From NCBI GenBank assembly GCA_032622095.1, contig CP136061.1:4334505-4398504 (forward strand): a stretch of 64,000 nt of DNA, in the 5' to 3' direction. Position 1 is the first letter of the stretch. The number at the start of each line of letters is the position of its first letter. The position numbers and the translations under genes are program-made. Below are positions 1 to 11,298 of the stretch, one piece after another. This DNA comes from Siphonodentalium dalli. Its lineage: Eukaryota > Mollusca > Scaphopoda > Gadilida > Siphonodentaliidae. Below the pieces are notes generated by a model. The model worked only from the letters and a program-made list of their open reading frames with translations. It had not been told where the DNA came from and made no database searches.

Positions 1-368
1 GGTACATAACATAGACACTAAATATAACCATACATGTATAGTATACAGCAACACATATTTGAATCGAAATTCTTACCCACCTTTTGAATATGTTTTAACA
101 CATGTTTAGTACGCGTAGCTGGATTACACAGTTCCGTAATGCGTATCTATATTCTTCATAATCACTTACATACCACTATATTACTAATTTGACCAATCTT
201 ATATATGAAACTGGGAATATAGAGCCCCGGAGTTCTGCACGGCATATCGAATGGATAGTATCCATACCCAGTGACATCTTCTGTAAGGTCCCAAAATCTA
301 ACAAAATTACTGTATTGTCTATGTTGTTATCAATTCAGTTAAATGTATTTGCCACATACTTATGCTTA

Positions 369-496
369 AGGGGCCATGGTGGTTCAGTCGGTAAGGGGTA
401 CAAATCCAAAGCTATTCGCCCTTCAGTGATGGCGAAAAGGGTTCATATCCACATGTTCCCATAGTGGACTTTGTAACTCGAAATCGTTATATGGTA
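369..496 (+). mobile_element. tRNA-derived SINE, 5' part of copy A (split by foldback insertion)
   Basis: The head resembles a tRNA with RNA polymerase III boxes. An A-box-like GGTTCAGTCGGTAAG lies near 380-395 (units B and C have the more canonical TGGCTCAGTCGG), and a B-box-like GGTTCATATCC lies near 439. The body is cut at 496 by the element at 497-5371 and resumes at 5372. The same sequence is uninterrupted at 17756-18052 and 31096-31407. It is a retroposed SINE head and not a functional tRNA gene, because no anticodon stem can be folded convincingly. Confidence 0.7.
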
Positions 497-1879
497 TAGT
501 CGGGGAGCCAATACGGTCCACCTGCACCCCCCCCCCACGATGATTACAAATAACCTTATTTTTATTGTTCCCTATGGTATCCAGATAAAGAATCCGGATT
601 TCACGGAAAAATAAAGGTGGCCCTACTAGGTGCTAGAGCCATTTGAATCCAAGATGGCCGCCATTTCCTCTGATTCCGACCAGCTGTATTTAATCGTTGT
701 AATAGATCGGTTGTTAGCAAAAGACACAGACAAAATGTATGCCATTTTGTTGGTATGATGTCCTTCTTCAAAATGACGGCAAATAATTTCGAAAAAAATT
801 CAAAATGGCCGCCGAAAAATGACGTCATATGCACGAAAATAGGAAATTTAATTAATATTTCACCACATCTTCCATTTTTCTTCACATTAATCATCAGTAA
901 ATGGCAATATTTTTAAGACAGTCATCAAGCGTGATATTATAGCGTCATCGAAAGACATTTTCCATTGACGAGGGTTCCGTAATAGATACAGAAAGAGGAT
1001 TTGAAAAAGAGGGGTGAAATTTTCGATTTTTTTGCAAGACGATTTTGATAGTCATTTTATCGACAAACCACACATGCTGCTAATAGAATGTCAACAACTA
1101 TGTGCTTTATTTTATTGGACGGATGTTTTACTTCAATTTGAATGAAATTGGTGTAGAAAATTTCCAAAATGGCCGCCGAAAATTTCCAAAATGGTAAATA
1201 TTGCACCAGGGTGTCCTGCAATGGCTTACAAGTTGTGGTTGATATATAAAATTGGCTAATATGTATTATATACATTGAATACTAACATGTCTGATGCACC
1301 ATGGATCATTGTTTCTATCACCAGAAATATTGGATTTTTCTCTCAGAAACTTGACATAAATATCGGCAAAAATTCACTTTTCAGGGTTGGACAATTTTTT
1401 TAAGTGAAATGCAACTATTATTGGTATCAAAGGTATTTATTGTTTTGGTCTATCTTAAATGTGTCACACTACGGTGTTTATAGACCAAATTGCTCAAGAT
1501 GGCTTCCAAAATGGCAACCAAATTTGTAAAAAGTTAACTTTTTACATATATCCCGAACATTATTATCTGCGTTATCCGACAAGGTAGCAAACTGTGACTT
1601 TCTTGGTTAGTATACGTGTTAGTTAATTAACTGACAACTACGTTCTATTCTGTTTGTCCCAGTTCAGTATGGGGCATGACAAATTCATTTTAAATTTGCA
1701 GTATGGAATTTTGAGGAGAACCTCTTTTGTGATTCTGGCCATATTATTGAAAGGAAATGGGCAGAACTTTGAAACGGAACTGAGATGAACCATAATATGT
1801 GGCTATTCTGGTCCATTATGATAAAACATATCAACTGGATATAGGGTGGATGCCAAGATAGTAGCCAGGGAGTTACTAT

Positions 1880-2755
1880 ATGATCATAGGTGAGGTGAAT
1901 ATGTATACAGGGAGTTATTGTATGGTCAATGGTGAGATGAGTACATGTATGTATACAATGAGTGACTGTATGATCATAAATGTAACGGATAGCTATACAG
2001 GTAGTGACTAAATGCTCAGGTGTATGAGTATATCCGGTGTTCCTGCTTGGTGACTCGTGGCGGTATGGTCATGTGTAGGTTATACGGGTATACACATGTG
2101 TTGCTATATGGTCATGGGCGAGGGGTATGTGTATATAGCGAGCGGCTATATGGCCATGGATGATGTGCATATGCATACATGGAGTGAATATACTGACATG
2201 GCTGAGGAGTATTAGTATATATTGAGTGGCTATTCTGCTATGGTGTGACAAATAGGGATACAGGGAGTGACATGGCCAAGGGTGAGGTGAATATATATAC
2301 AATGATTGACCATGATCATGTATGTATGTTTTGAATAGGTACACACGGGGTGACTATATGGCCATAGGTCAGATGAAGGGGTATACCAGGTGCCATGTTT
2401 GAGGTATGTGTATGAAGCGAGTGGCTATATGACCATTGGTGAGGTGGATATGTATACCCGGGGTGACTCTATGGTCATTGTTGTGGTGTTGATGTATATA
2501 TTGAATGTCTATTTGACCGTGTGTGTTGAGAATAGGTATACATGGGATGACCGTATGGCCAATGGGTATACAAGGAGTGACTCTATGGTTATGGGTCATG
2601 TTTATGATTATACCCGATGTGCCTGCATTGTGACTCATGGCTGTATGGCCATCCGTGGTCATGGGTCAGGTGTACGTTTATACAGTTGGTCACTATATTG
2701 TTATGTCTGTGGTGTTTATGTATATATGGAATGACTGTGTGGTAATGGGTGGCTA
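1880..2755 (+). repeat. Minisatellite, about 36-37 bp period, left half of foldback element
   Basis: Degenerate copies of a block resembling TATGGTCATGGGTGAGGTG followed by AATATGTATACAGGGAGTGAC repeat through the interval. Spacing is irregular and copies are divergent. Short frames here (2069-2344, 2369-2662, 2390-2734) are by-products of the repeat and are rich in His, Tyr, Ile and Thr. The right half (2880-4000) carries the same repeat in reverse orientation. Confidence 0.75.
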
Positions 2756-2879
2756 TCGCTTTTCACGTTTAAAGTTCCCCATGTACACAAAGACTATCAA
2801 GGTGGAGAACTCTTTGACATGACCTCTCTATTGATTAACACATCCTTGAGTTATTGTGGAAAGCGATAGCCACCCAAAT

Positions 2880-4000
2880 TACACATGTACAACCCACCCA
2901 TGACCTCATATCTACATAAACACCACACAAATGACAATATAGTCACCCACTCTATACACGCACACCTGACCATACAGCCATATTTTGTTATACCGGTACA
3001 ATAGTACATGCCACAAATGACGATACAGCCATGAGTCACCATGCATGAACACCAGGTATACTCCTACACCTGACCATATAGTCAATCTATGTATACATAT
3101 TCACCACATTCACGATCATACAGTCACTCATTGTATACCTATTCACCTCACCACGGACCATACAGCCACTACATGTATATCTATTCGCCATACCCATGAC
3201 CATAGAGTCAATCCAGATATACATATACACCTCACCAATGGTGAGCCCTTCCAAATATACCAATACCCGCACACACGACCACTCATAAGTTTCATATACA
3301 CATCACACATGACAATTCAGCAACTCACTGTATACTCATACACGCCATCCATGATCATTCATCTACACCATATACACCACCGATGATAATACATCCCCAA
3401 CATATATAAATATACGACCAACCTGTTACCAAAAGGGCACTCCCTATATAGTCACACGCTCGTCAATGACCATCCAGCTTATTCCAGGTATGCATATAAC
3501 TTCAATCTTGACCGTACAGGCATACTATGTGCACCTATACACATTACCCATAACCATAAAATCACTCCCTATATATCTACGCACTCAATCCATGATCATA
3601 CAGACAGCACAAGTATACATATACACCCACATGTCACCATAGAGCCAACACGGTACACATATACATCCCACCACGACCTTACAGTCACTCCATATATACA
3701 TAAACAACACACGGATGACCATGTAACTACTCTCGTTATATATATACACCACAGCAATGCCCATGCGGTCACATCGGCCACACACAACAATACACCGTGC
3801 AGTCACTACATGTACACCGATTCACCTCACACATGCCCATACAGCCACTCCTTATATTCCTATGCATCTCACCATGGACACCCCACTCATAACCATATAG
3901 TCACTCCTTGTATACCTATTCACATCATTCATGACCATACAGTAACTCCCTGTATACATATTCACATCACCTATGATCATATAGTAACTCCCTGGCTGCC
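2880..4000 (-). repeat. Minisatellite, about 36-37 bp period, inverted right half of foldback element
   Basis: Reverse-orientation copies of the minisatellite at 1880-2755, typified by TCACCTCACCCATGACCATA and GTATACATATTCACC. The two arrays meet at a unique spacer (about 2756-2870) bounded by GGGTGGCTATCGCTTT and its complement AAAGCGATAGCCACCC. The arrays differ in length and copy order, so they have changed independently since the palindrome formed. Frames such as 3045-3386 and 3810-4175 are repeat translations and not genes. Confidence 0.75.
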
Positions 4001-5371
4001 ATCTTGGCATCCATCTTTTATCCAGTTGATATGTTTTATCATAATGGGCCAAAATAGTCACATATTATGGTTCATCTCAGTTCCGTCTCAAAGATCTGCC
4101 CATTTCCTTTCAATAATATGGCCAGAATCACAAAAGAGGTTCTCCTCAAAATTCCATACTGCAACTTTAAAATGAATTTGTCATGCCCCATACGGAACTG
4201 GGACAAACAGAATAGAACGTAGTTGTCAGTTAATTAACTAACACGTATACTAACCAAGTGAGTCACAGTTTGCTACCTTGTCGGATAACGCAGATAATAA
4301 TGTTCGGGATATATGTAAACTTTTTACAAATTTGGTTGCCATTTTGGAAGCCATCTTGAGCAATTTGGTCTATAAACACCGTAGTGTGACACATTTAAGA
4401 TAGACCAAAACAATAAATACCTTTGATACCAATGATAGTTGCATTTTACTTTAAAAAATTGTCCAACCCTGAAAAGTGAATTTTTGCCGATATTTATGTC
4501 AAGTTTGTGAGAGAAAAATCCAATATTTCTGGTGATGTCAGTGGTGACAATAGAAACAATGATCCATGGTGCATCAGACATGTTAGTATTCAATGTATAT
4601 AATACATATTAGCCAATTGTATATATCAACCACAACTTGTAAGCCATTTCAGGACACCCTGGGGCAATATTTACCATTTTTCATATTTTCGGCGGCCATT
4701 TTGGAAATTTTCTAAACCAATTTCATTCCAATTGAAGTAAAACATCCGTCCAATAAAATAAAGCACATAGTTGTTGACATTCTATTAACAGCCTGTGTGG
4801 TTTGTCGATAAAATGACTATCAAAATCGTCTTGCAAAAAAATCGAAAATTTCACCCCTCTTTTTCAAATCCTCTTTCTGTATCTATTACGGAACCCTCGT
4901 AAATGGAAAATGTCTTAAAATGACGCTATAATATCACGCTTGATGACTGTCTTAAAATATTGCCATTTACTGATGATTAATGTGAAGGAAAATGGAAGAT
5001 ATGGTGAAATATTAATTAAATTACCTATTTTCGTGCATATGACGTCATTTTTCGGCGGCCATTTTGAATTTTTTTCGAAAATATTTGCCTTCATTTTGAA
5101 GAAGGACATCATACCAACAAAATGGCATACATTTTGTCTGTGTCTTTAGCTAATAACCGATCTATTACAACGATTAAATACAGCTGGTCGGAATCAGAGG
5201 AAATGGCGGCCATCTTGGATTCAAATGGCTCTAGCACCTAGTAGGGCCACCTTTATTTTTCGGTGAAATCCGGATTCTTTATCTGGATACCATAGGGAAC
5301 AATAAAAATAAGGTTATTTGTAATCATCGGGGGGGGGGAGGTGCAGGTGGACCTTATTGGCTCCCCGACTA

Positions 5372-5550
5372 GTAGAGTTGCCATTTACTCGCCGATTGCC
5401 GGTGGTTTGCCGCCCATGTTCGAGTAGTTAACCAGCCACTGAAATCACTCTTATATTAGCCGCAAGTGTGCGGATTTCCACCACTAAAACTGGCAATGTC
5501 GTGATATGGCCTTAGTTGATGAAAGCGACATTAAACCTCAATTCAATCGA
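5372..5550 (+). mobile_element. tRNA-derived SINE, 3' part of copy A
   Basis: Continuation of the SINE cut at 496. It contains the conserved body (GGTGGTTTGCCGCCCATG, ACTGGCAATGTCGTGATATG) and the 3' tail AAAGCGACATTAAACCTCAA followed by a decayed TCAA repeat. A tail of this kind is typical of molluscan tRNA-derived SINE families, as remembered and not searched. The GTA at 5372-5374 is the target duplication of the foldback element. Confidence 0.7.
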
Positions 5551-5599
5551 TTGACTGACGCTTAATTGTATAAATTCCGGTAGCGCGAGAAAAATTTAT

Positions 5600-6440
5600 T
5601 TAGTTGTTTTTATTTTTTTTGGCTTTTTGAGAAATTGTCGTAATACGGAATCGGTATTTGATGTGATAGCACAGCTACTTTAATTCGTCAACAACATTTA
5701 GTTAGATATTCAAATTCGAAAAATGGGCATAGTTCCATCATAAAAGGTCGTACTGAACCACAATTCGAATTTGACCTGTATTTTCATGTTATTAATCCAC
5801 ATACTCATATTAATTTGATAGCTATCCGTGTAACCATAACATATGTTATCATCAGGATAAAAAAGTTGATAAGTGACAAAACTCTACCAGAAAATTCAAA
5901 CTTGGTCGAAACTTTCTCATATGAAGACCAAATACCATGTTTCATCAAATGCTGTAAAATACTATAATTCATGTTAACATCCGGACAACAAACTAATCGG
6001 CAAATTATAAGCCAAACAAGAGGCATAACTCCGTCAGTACTGGTCAGAGCGAACCCTAATTCGAAACTGGCCTGTATCAATCCACATACTGAATTTAAGT
6101 TATCGGATAATCATATTAATTTGAGTTATCATCCGGACTACAAAATAGTCAGCAAATTCTAAGACGAACAGGGGCGTAACTCCGCAAGAAATCGTCGGAC
6201 CGGATAAAAATTTGAACTCGATCTTGACCCATACCAAGTTTCATTACATTATGTCGAATACTATTCAAGTTAACATCTGGAAAACAAAATAATCGACAAT
6301 TTCCAAGTCGAAAAATGGGCATAACTCTGTCAAAATGGTCTGACTAAACCCAAATGCGAACCGAATGAACTGACGCCCCCGCATACGGTTCGAACAGGCA
6401 GACGGATGGACACCGTTCAATTCTATAGTCTCCCGAAATT
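5600..6440 (+). repeat. GGGCATAACTC interspersed repeat, unit A
   Basis: Several degenerate iterations of a block containing GGGCATAACTCCGTCAG, AAATTCGAACTTGACC-like and AAGTTAACATCCGGA-like phrases. The block ends in a GCAGACGGATGGACACCG tail followed by TTCAATTCTATAGTCTCCCG. This phrase set is common in molluscan non-coding DNA. No coding frame is supported. The same block is at 18085-18960 and 31450-32250. Confidence 0.6.
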
Positions 6441-6608
6441 ATTTTTCTGGCAACAATTTTAACAACCAGCGTCAGATCCATTCAACACAGCCACTGACCC
6501 AATTTTACATTTATTACATTCGTGTTTCACTCGTATCAACACGGGTCTCTTCAACACGATCCAATAACACATACAAGCTTCTATCCAACTGTTACATATT
6601 GTACTCAC

Positions 6609-6908
6609 CCTGACAGTCAACTCCAGCGTCCCACGAGTGGTAACAGATGAATGCCCGCGAATAAGAGCAATTCCATATTGCAGCCTCCTCCCCGGTACAT
6701 GCGACGTCTCTCATCCAGATAGGTCCCGTACCTTGTCCGTAGGTTGCATACATTCTGGCGATGCCTCCTCGAAATCCCAGCATCTTGCACACGACAGCTG
6801 CATCAGAGTCATCCCATCCGTAGTGGCACACTGTTCCCCATTGACCATTCATATAGACCTCAACTCGACCAGATGTTATTGTTGATCCACCAACTAGGCG
6901 AATGTTTT
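6609..6908 (-). CDS. SRCR domain exon, type 1, unit A
   Basis: A single 300-nt exon encodes one scavenger receptor cysteine-rich domain, an extracellular ligand-binding module. On the minus strand an acceptor (CAGTTGCAG) precedes 6908 and a donor (GG/GTGAGTAC) follows 6609. Both junctions are phase 1, so the exon can be duplicated or skipped without breaking the frame. The domain opens with NIRLVGGS, then GRVEVYMNGQWGTVC, VVCKMLGF, GTGPIWM, AIWNC and DAGVDC. Six cysteines are present in the C2, C3, C5, C6, C7 and C8 positions of the family, the pattern of group A. Neighbours in the transcript would be the type-2 exon at 10391-10687 upstream and unseen exons downstream. It is the most diverged type-1 copy (HY after the first Cys, MYA near residue 51, YHSW before the last Cys). 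Whether it belongs to a separate gene or to one large multi-SRCR gene cannot be decided here. Confidence 0.9.
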
Positions 6909-6989
6909 CTGCAACTGATAAAATACATCAATTGGTCGATGTCACTCGATGTGTCGCAGTTACGACCTCATGTGCACCGATGTGCACCA

Positions 6990-7470
6990 TTACTGTCTGC
7001 TTAATATATTAAATTCAATGTTGATGCCCGGTGTATATCGATGTATAGAGTTACTGTCTGCATAATATATTAAATTCAATGTTGATGCCCGGTGTATATC
7101 GATGTATAGAGTTTCTGTCTGCATAATATATTAAATTCAATGTTGATGCCCGGTGTATATCGATGTATAGAGTTACTGTCTGCATAACATATTAAATTCC
7201 ATGTTGATTCCCGGTGTATATCGATGTATAGAGTTACTGTCTGAATAATATATTAAATTCAATGTTGATACCCGGTGTATATAGAAGTAAATTATTGCAG
7301 TACTGTCTGCATAATATAATAAATGCACTGTTGATGTCCGGCGTATATCGATGTACATCATTGCAGTAATGAATGCATAATATATTAAATTCAATGTTGG
7401 TGCCCGGTGTATATCGTTGTGCAGGCTTACTGTCTGCATAATACAATAAATGCAATGTTATGTTTGTGCC
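6990..7470. repeat. 61-bp minisatellite, unit A (about 8 copies)
   Basis: Tandem copies of a 61-bp block containing AATATATTAAATTCAATGTT, GATGCCCGGTGTATATCGAT and GTATAGAGTTACTGTCTGCAT. The first copies are nearly identical and the last three diverge. It sits just upstream of the type-1 SRCR exon, in the putative intron. Minus-strand frames at 7173-7439 and 7234-7455 are translations of the repeat. Confidence 0.85.
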
Positions 7471-8479
7471 CTGTGTATATCATTGATGTATATCAAACCA
7501 TTGAAATGGACTATTGATGAGTAATAATGGAACCATTCATTGGCCAAACGACTGATTCCGTAATGATGGAGTTTCCGTAATATAAATCCATGAGTAATCA
7601 CATACAATTATTTGGACAAGTCATTGAAGATTACCAAATGTCAATTCCTTGATTCTTTGGTGTTTTCTGTAGCTATGTTATACAATATTTGATGTGCACT
7701 GTTGAGCTCTCAGCTCTAAAGCTATATTCGTATTTGTAACGGACATCATATAGCCTGCTTAACGCAGCGTCGCATCAGAACTAAACTGCTTTATCTACAT
7801 TTTGGCGGGAAGATAACGTATTGGTATACTTCGTTTCGGTGCGGGATTTGCTGTCCGAAAATCACCAGATATCGGTCTACTAAATTTGAAAGCAGAGGTT
7901 GTGTAAATCTGTTCATCTCAAAACCTCACTTTTTTGACAGTGCTAATTGTTCTATCTCCACTGTGAACCAATTAATCTATTTATTTTGTACCACGTGATT
8001 ATATAAATTTCAGAGCTGAAATGTATCTCTGACCTTCAATGAAAAAAAATGGAACCCGAAATTGACAGAGCGCCAGCGAAGTGACTAGTTGTAAATATTG
8101 CTCGCTCCTAGGTGTGAACATCTTATTTCTAGGATAATAACTTGATTAAAATAACACAGAAATGGCGTGATTTGGGATTTTTGCAGGTTTATATGATTGA
8201 AGAACACGAACAACACTTAAGAACGAAAACAAAAACAGAACAGTTTACACAAATAGTTATATCTCCAGTTCGTGATTGCACACAAGATATCATATGTTTT
8301 GTTTCGAGACTCGTCATATAATATTATATTACACCAGCCATCATACCCGCTGTGTAACATCTTCCAAAACAGAATGAGAACATGTGAACCGGGGGGACCA
8401 AACTTTAAACTCGATTTCCCACAAAAATGAAAATATGGAGAGAACACTTTAGTTCTGACGCGACGATAGCTTTCTATAA
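7471..8479. other. Unit A intronic/intergenic DNA, no gene seen
   Basis: About 1 kb shared with units B (19816-20840) and C (33166-34180), with scattered substitutions and small indels. No splice-bounded frame, RNA gene or transposon terminus is visible. It most likely forms part of the intron between the type-2 and type-1 SRCR exons. Confidence 0.5.
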
Positions 8480-8895
8480 TATTGCATGGAAATGTTGGCA
8501 ATATGTCTATCGGTCGATAGTTATCGAAGTTGTGTTTGTCCACTGATTTATACACTGGAATGGCGCTGACTATAGTATGTTCACCCTAATTATGTGGTAC
8601 TATTCCAGGTACGAACGACCTGTTGATTATATGAGATTATGGAGTGGAAATATAGTGGATCATCTCTGTAACGAGGATAACTGAAACTGTATTTTGTATT
8701 CCATCGTGTTACCAGGGAAATTATTTCTCCTCGTGTGGTTGCTGTGAGGAGTATACTATTTACTTCATGTGAAAATATTAAGTTAAAGAGGTCATGGCTG
8801 TCGTAAAATTTGAGAATGAATTCATTCCGGAGAAATCGCTGATAACGTGATATGATGAGCTTATTTATTAGAGGGATTTGGCGGCTAAAACTTCA
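8480..8895 (-). pseudogene. LINE reverse-transcriptase remnant, unit A
   Basis: On the minus strand a frame of about 100 codons (8590-8895) ends NQQVVRTWNSTT and stop. Just beyond it the sequence reads SAIPVYKSVDKHNFDNYRPI then DILPTF. This matches the conserved entry to the reverse transcriptase of non-LTR retrotransposons (usual form: VIPVYKxGDK, NYRPISILPTFSKI). The homology fades after NII, so only the linker and first RT block survive. The interval is present in all three units and so predates the duplication. The upstream frame is weaker and is assigned mainly by its position. Confidence 0.4.
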
Positions 8896-9988
8896 TAAGT
8901 AAACTCTAGAGAGTTTGAACCGGGAACATTGAACTTGTCAAGCATTCACACATGAGAAAACATACACTGGAAGTGAGCATGTAATTTGCAACACTGAAAA
9001 GAAAACATCCAGTAATGTGGCACAATGAATTAGAGCGTCAAACTTATCCTAGTCATAACTCATTAGTTTCACGATCCGGTGGTCCAAAGGGTCGATAATG
9101 AACTAAACATAACGAAATACTCATGTGCTTTGTAACGATCTAGAGAAGTGATAGGGATTGATATTAACTTTTATTGTGTTTTTCACGAAAACGCTCTTTA
9201 CTGTTTACCACATCAAAACATCCAGAAACGCTCTTTATTGTCCGGTACAATTGGAAGCTCCTCGAACAACAAGTAATATGACTACCGCCAAATGGCCAAC
9301 GAAACGGAGCAATTCTAGGTAACAACACTTGTGCCCAAACTCATTTGTAAATTTTGCAAACCCATTTTGCAATGAAGTTAAACAAAATTGACAATATGAT
9401 AGACCGAACCAAAACATATATTAATAAACAAGTGAATATCAGGAACATGTTCAACAAATAATTACCTTCACAATTAACAATGGCATTATGTATGTCGTAT
9501 ATGTATGGATATATCCATTTAGTATATTAGATCAGATAATACAGCATACATAGATTGGAGACATGCACCGAAGAAACTGTCTATATCATTGTCCGGGGAG
9601 TGTTAATTAGGCATCATGCATACATGTGTATATGGCTACTGTTTGTCAGTTAATCAAGACGACATTGGCAGTTAGTTATCCCGCAAATTGTCGTTGTCCT
9701 AGTGAGTCTTATAAGTATGCTATAACATGGTGATAATCGTTTTCTTGAAATCGCCTCTCGTCAAGGACTCGTGAATATTTCTCGTATACGATTCTCTATG
9801 ATGTAATGTACACATCAGTGTGTTCCGAATATCATTTATATTAATAAATGTAAGTTTGGTAGAAAACTTTTATTAACAGTTTAATTTGCATGTTGTTGCT
9901 CTTCTTCGCTATGATATTCTTTAATTGCCAAAGCTGCAGATTAATGCAGAACATGGATATATACATATATACAATGGGGTCACTTACA
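8896..9988. other. Unit A intronic/intergenic DNA, no gene seen
   Basis: Shared with B (21250-22335) and C (34590-35685) at high identity. It contains two copies of ACGCTCTTTA about 40 bp apart (near 9190 and 9228) but no supported gene. The minus-strand frame 9235-9417 has no recognisable features. Confidence 0.45.
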
Positions 9989-9990
9989 TT

Positions 9991-10032
<42 letters not shown>

Positions 10033-10238
10033 GAAGTCCCCATCGTCATCATCGTCCTCGACATTGTCTCATCATCAGTTTCATCATCATCATCATCATC
10101 ATCATCACCATCCTCATCATCCTCATCATCATAATCATCATCATTGTCCATCATCATCATCATCATTATCATCATTATCGTCATCGCCGTCGTCATCATC
10201 ATCGTCATCGTCATCATCATCATCATCGTCGTCGCTAA
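9989..10238. repeat. (TCA)n microsatellite with TCG/CCA variants, unit A
   Basis: An impure TCATCA tract of about 250 bp. All overlapping Ser-, His-, Ile- or Met/Asp-rich frames on both strands come from the trinucleotide. The orthologous tracts in units B and C differ in length. Confidence 0.9.
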
Positions 10239-10390
10239 TCATATTCATCTTGGCATCTTAGTTATTGTCGTCCTGGCAACGTTTCTAACGTCATCATCAA
10301 TATCGTCGTAATTTGTTTTCTCATTTTGTTGATTAGGTATCATGTTTGTTCCTTTATACATAAGTATGATGTATACAATCATTAACTTAC

Positions 10391-10687
10391 CCGGACATTC
10401 CACCCCAGCATCCTGGGTGTGTTGACAGCTATTTGTTCCCCATCCGTTGTGGGTGCAATCCCACACTGAAGTCTCATTTCCAGCGCATGTGACTTCGTCC
10501 ATCCAGATTGGTCCCGTCCCTTGTCCATAGCTTCTGGCAATACCGCCTTGGAAACCAAGAGTCCTGCACACGATAGCTGCATCAGTATTATCCCATCCGT
10601 TGTTGCACACCGTTCCCCATTGCTCGTTCCTATACACTTCAACTCGACCAGATGCTGTACTATTTCCACCAACTAACCGAATATCGC
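10391..10687 (-). CDS. SRCR domain exon, type 2, unit A
   Basis: A single 297-nt exon encodes one complete SRCR domain. The acceptor TTCCATTTTAG precedes 10687 and the donor CCGG/GTAAGTTA follows 10391; both are phase 1. The order of motifs is DIRLVGGN, GRVEVYRNEQWGTVC, GWDNTDAAIVC, TLGFQGGIARSYGQGTGPIW, EVTC, VWDC, NSC and DAGVEC. There are six cysteines (group A pattern) and a potential N-glycosylation site at NET. Joined to the type-1 exon by phase-1 splicing the frame continues directly (CP-E-NIRLVGG), so the two domains could sit side by side with almost no linker. The frame runs open beyond both splice sites, but the extra residues do not look like protein. Compared with the unit C copy only two residues differ. 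Confidence 0.9.
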
Positions 10688-11298
10688 CTAAAATGGAACA
10701 CACATGAAGTCGTTTTGTATAAAGCAAGTATGTGTATGTATATTCATTTTGTTGCTATTATTTTTGTAATGTGTTGGCCGTGCGCTCTCATATGTACACA
10801 TATGTTCTATTTATAACACGCCAATCAGCCCTCGGCCAATTGAAGCAATCTAATGAGGTTCGGTGACCGACCTTTATTTACTGTAAAATCTTTTAGTCGT
10901 CGCCTGTTCTATCAAACGGTCTGTCGTGATCATAACACAATTCTGTATTATATTCGCGGCGCAGAGCTTGATTGACCAATTATATGCATTCCCGATCATT
11001 CAAACAAATAATTGGTTCAGCGAGGTGAGCATTACTAACATGGGCTGTGATACCATCTTTTTCACAACAAGCAAATGGAGGGACCAAGCGACATGGAAAA
11101 CAGGAGCGAAACATCATGCCAAAGAAGATATAAACGTTAATAAAATGAAATCAGAACAGTTTGTAATAGCAAATATACTATACTAAATCTTCAGATCGAT
11201 GGGGTGGTATATTCGGACGAATTGCATGGGCATTTGCTTTGTCGGGGAAATCTTGAAATTACTATCCTGAACAGTGGCAAATTTAGACCCCCACTCAC
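10688..11298. other. Unit A putative intron upstream of type-2 SRCR exon
   Basis: The sequence is nearly identical in units B and C. A plus-strand frame at 10926-11186 recurs in C (36624-36884) but is shifted in B, and has no domain-like features. No RNA gene or element end is seen. Confidence 0.45.

Larger units (their letters stand above)
497..5371. mobile_element. Large foldback (palindromic) DNA element, non-autonomous
   Basis: The 4,875-bp insertion begins TAGTCGGGGAGCC and ends with the exact reverse complement, flanked by a GTA duplication (494-496 and 5372-5374). The uninterrupted site reads ATGGTAGAGTTGC at about 31219. The outer arms (about 497-1880 and 3990-5371) are close reverse complements over some 1.4 kb. 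They flank head-to-head minisatellites on either side of a centre near 2760-2860. No transposase-like frame is visible; frames such as 601-894, 4324-4593 and 4940-5149 are chance frames mirrored between arms. A 3-bp duplication occurs in several DNA transposon superfamilies (for example Harbinger and CACTA), and the TIR does not settle which. It inserted after the SINE had been duplicated with the unit. Confidence 0.85.

Noticed and set aside
369-470. Functional tRNA gene
   Set aside because: Only the A and B boxes resemble a tRNA; stems are not conserved and the sequence continues into a SINE body.
601-894. Protein-coding frames mirrored in the foldback arms (601-894, 4324-4593, 4940-5149)
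   Set aside because: They appear in both orientations because the arms are palindromic and show no protein features; no transposase motif is present.
2069-4175. His/Tyr/Thr-rich frames inside the foldback element
   Set aside because: Translations of the 36-37-bp minisatellite.
6637-7004. Plus-strand frames opposite the type-1 SRCR exon (also 19044-19531 and 32331-32874)
   Set aside because: Antisense shadows of the SRCR exon, with no domain features.
9890-10261. Ser/His-rich and Met/Asp-rich frames, also at 22240-22608 and 35590-35931
   Set aside because: Products of the (TCA)n microsatellite in all frames.
10382-10672. Alternative 96-codon minus-strand frame over the type-2 SRCR exon (also in units B and C)
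   Set aside because: Out-of-frame shadow; the SRCR frame has the conserved cysteines and phase-consistent splice sites.
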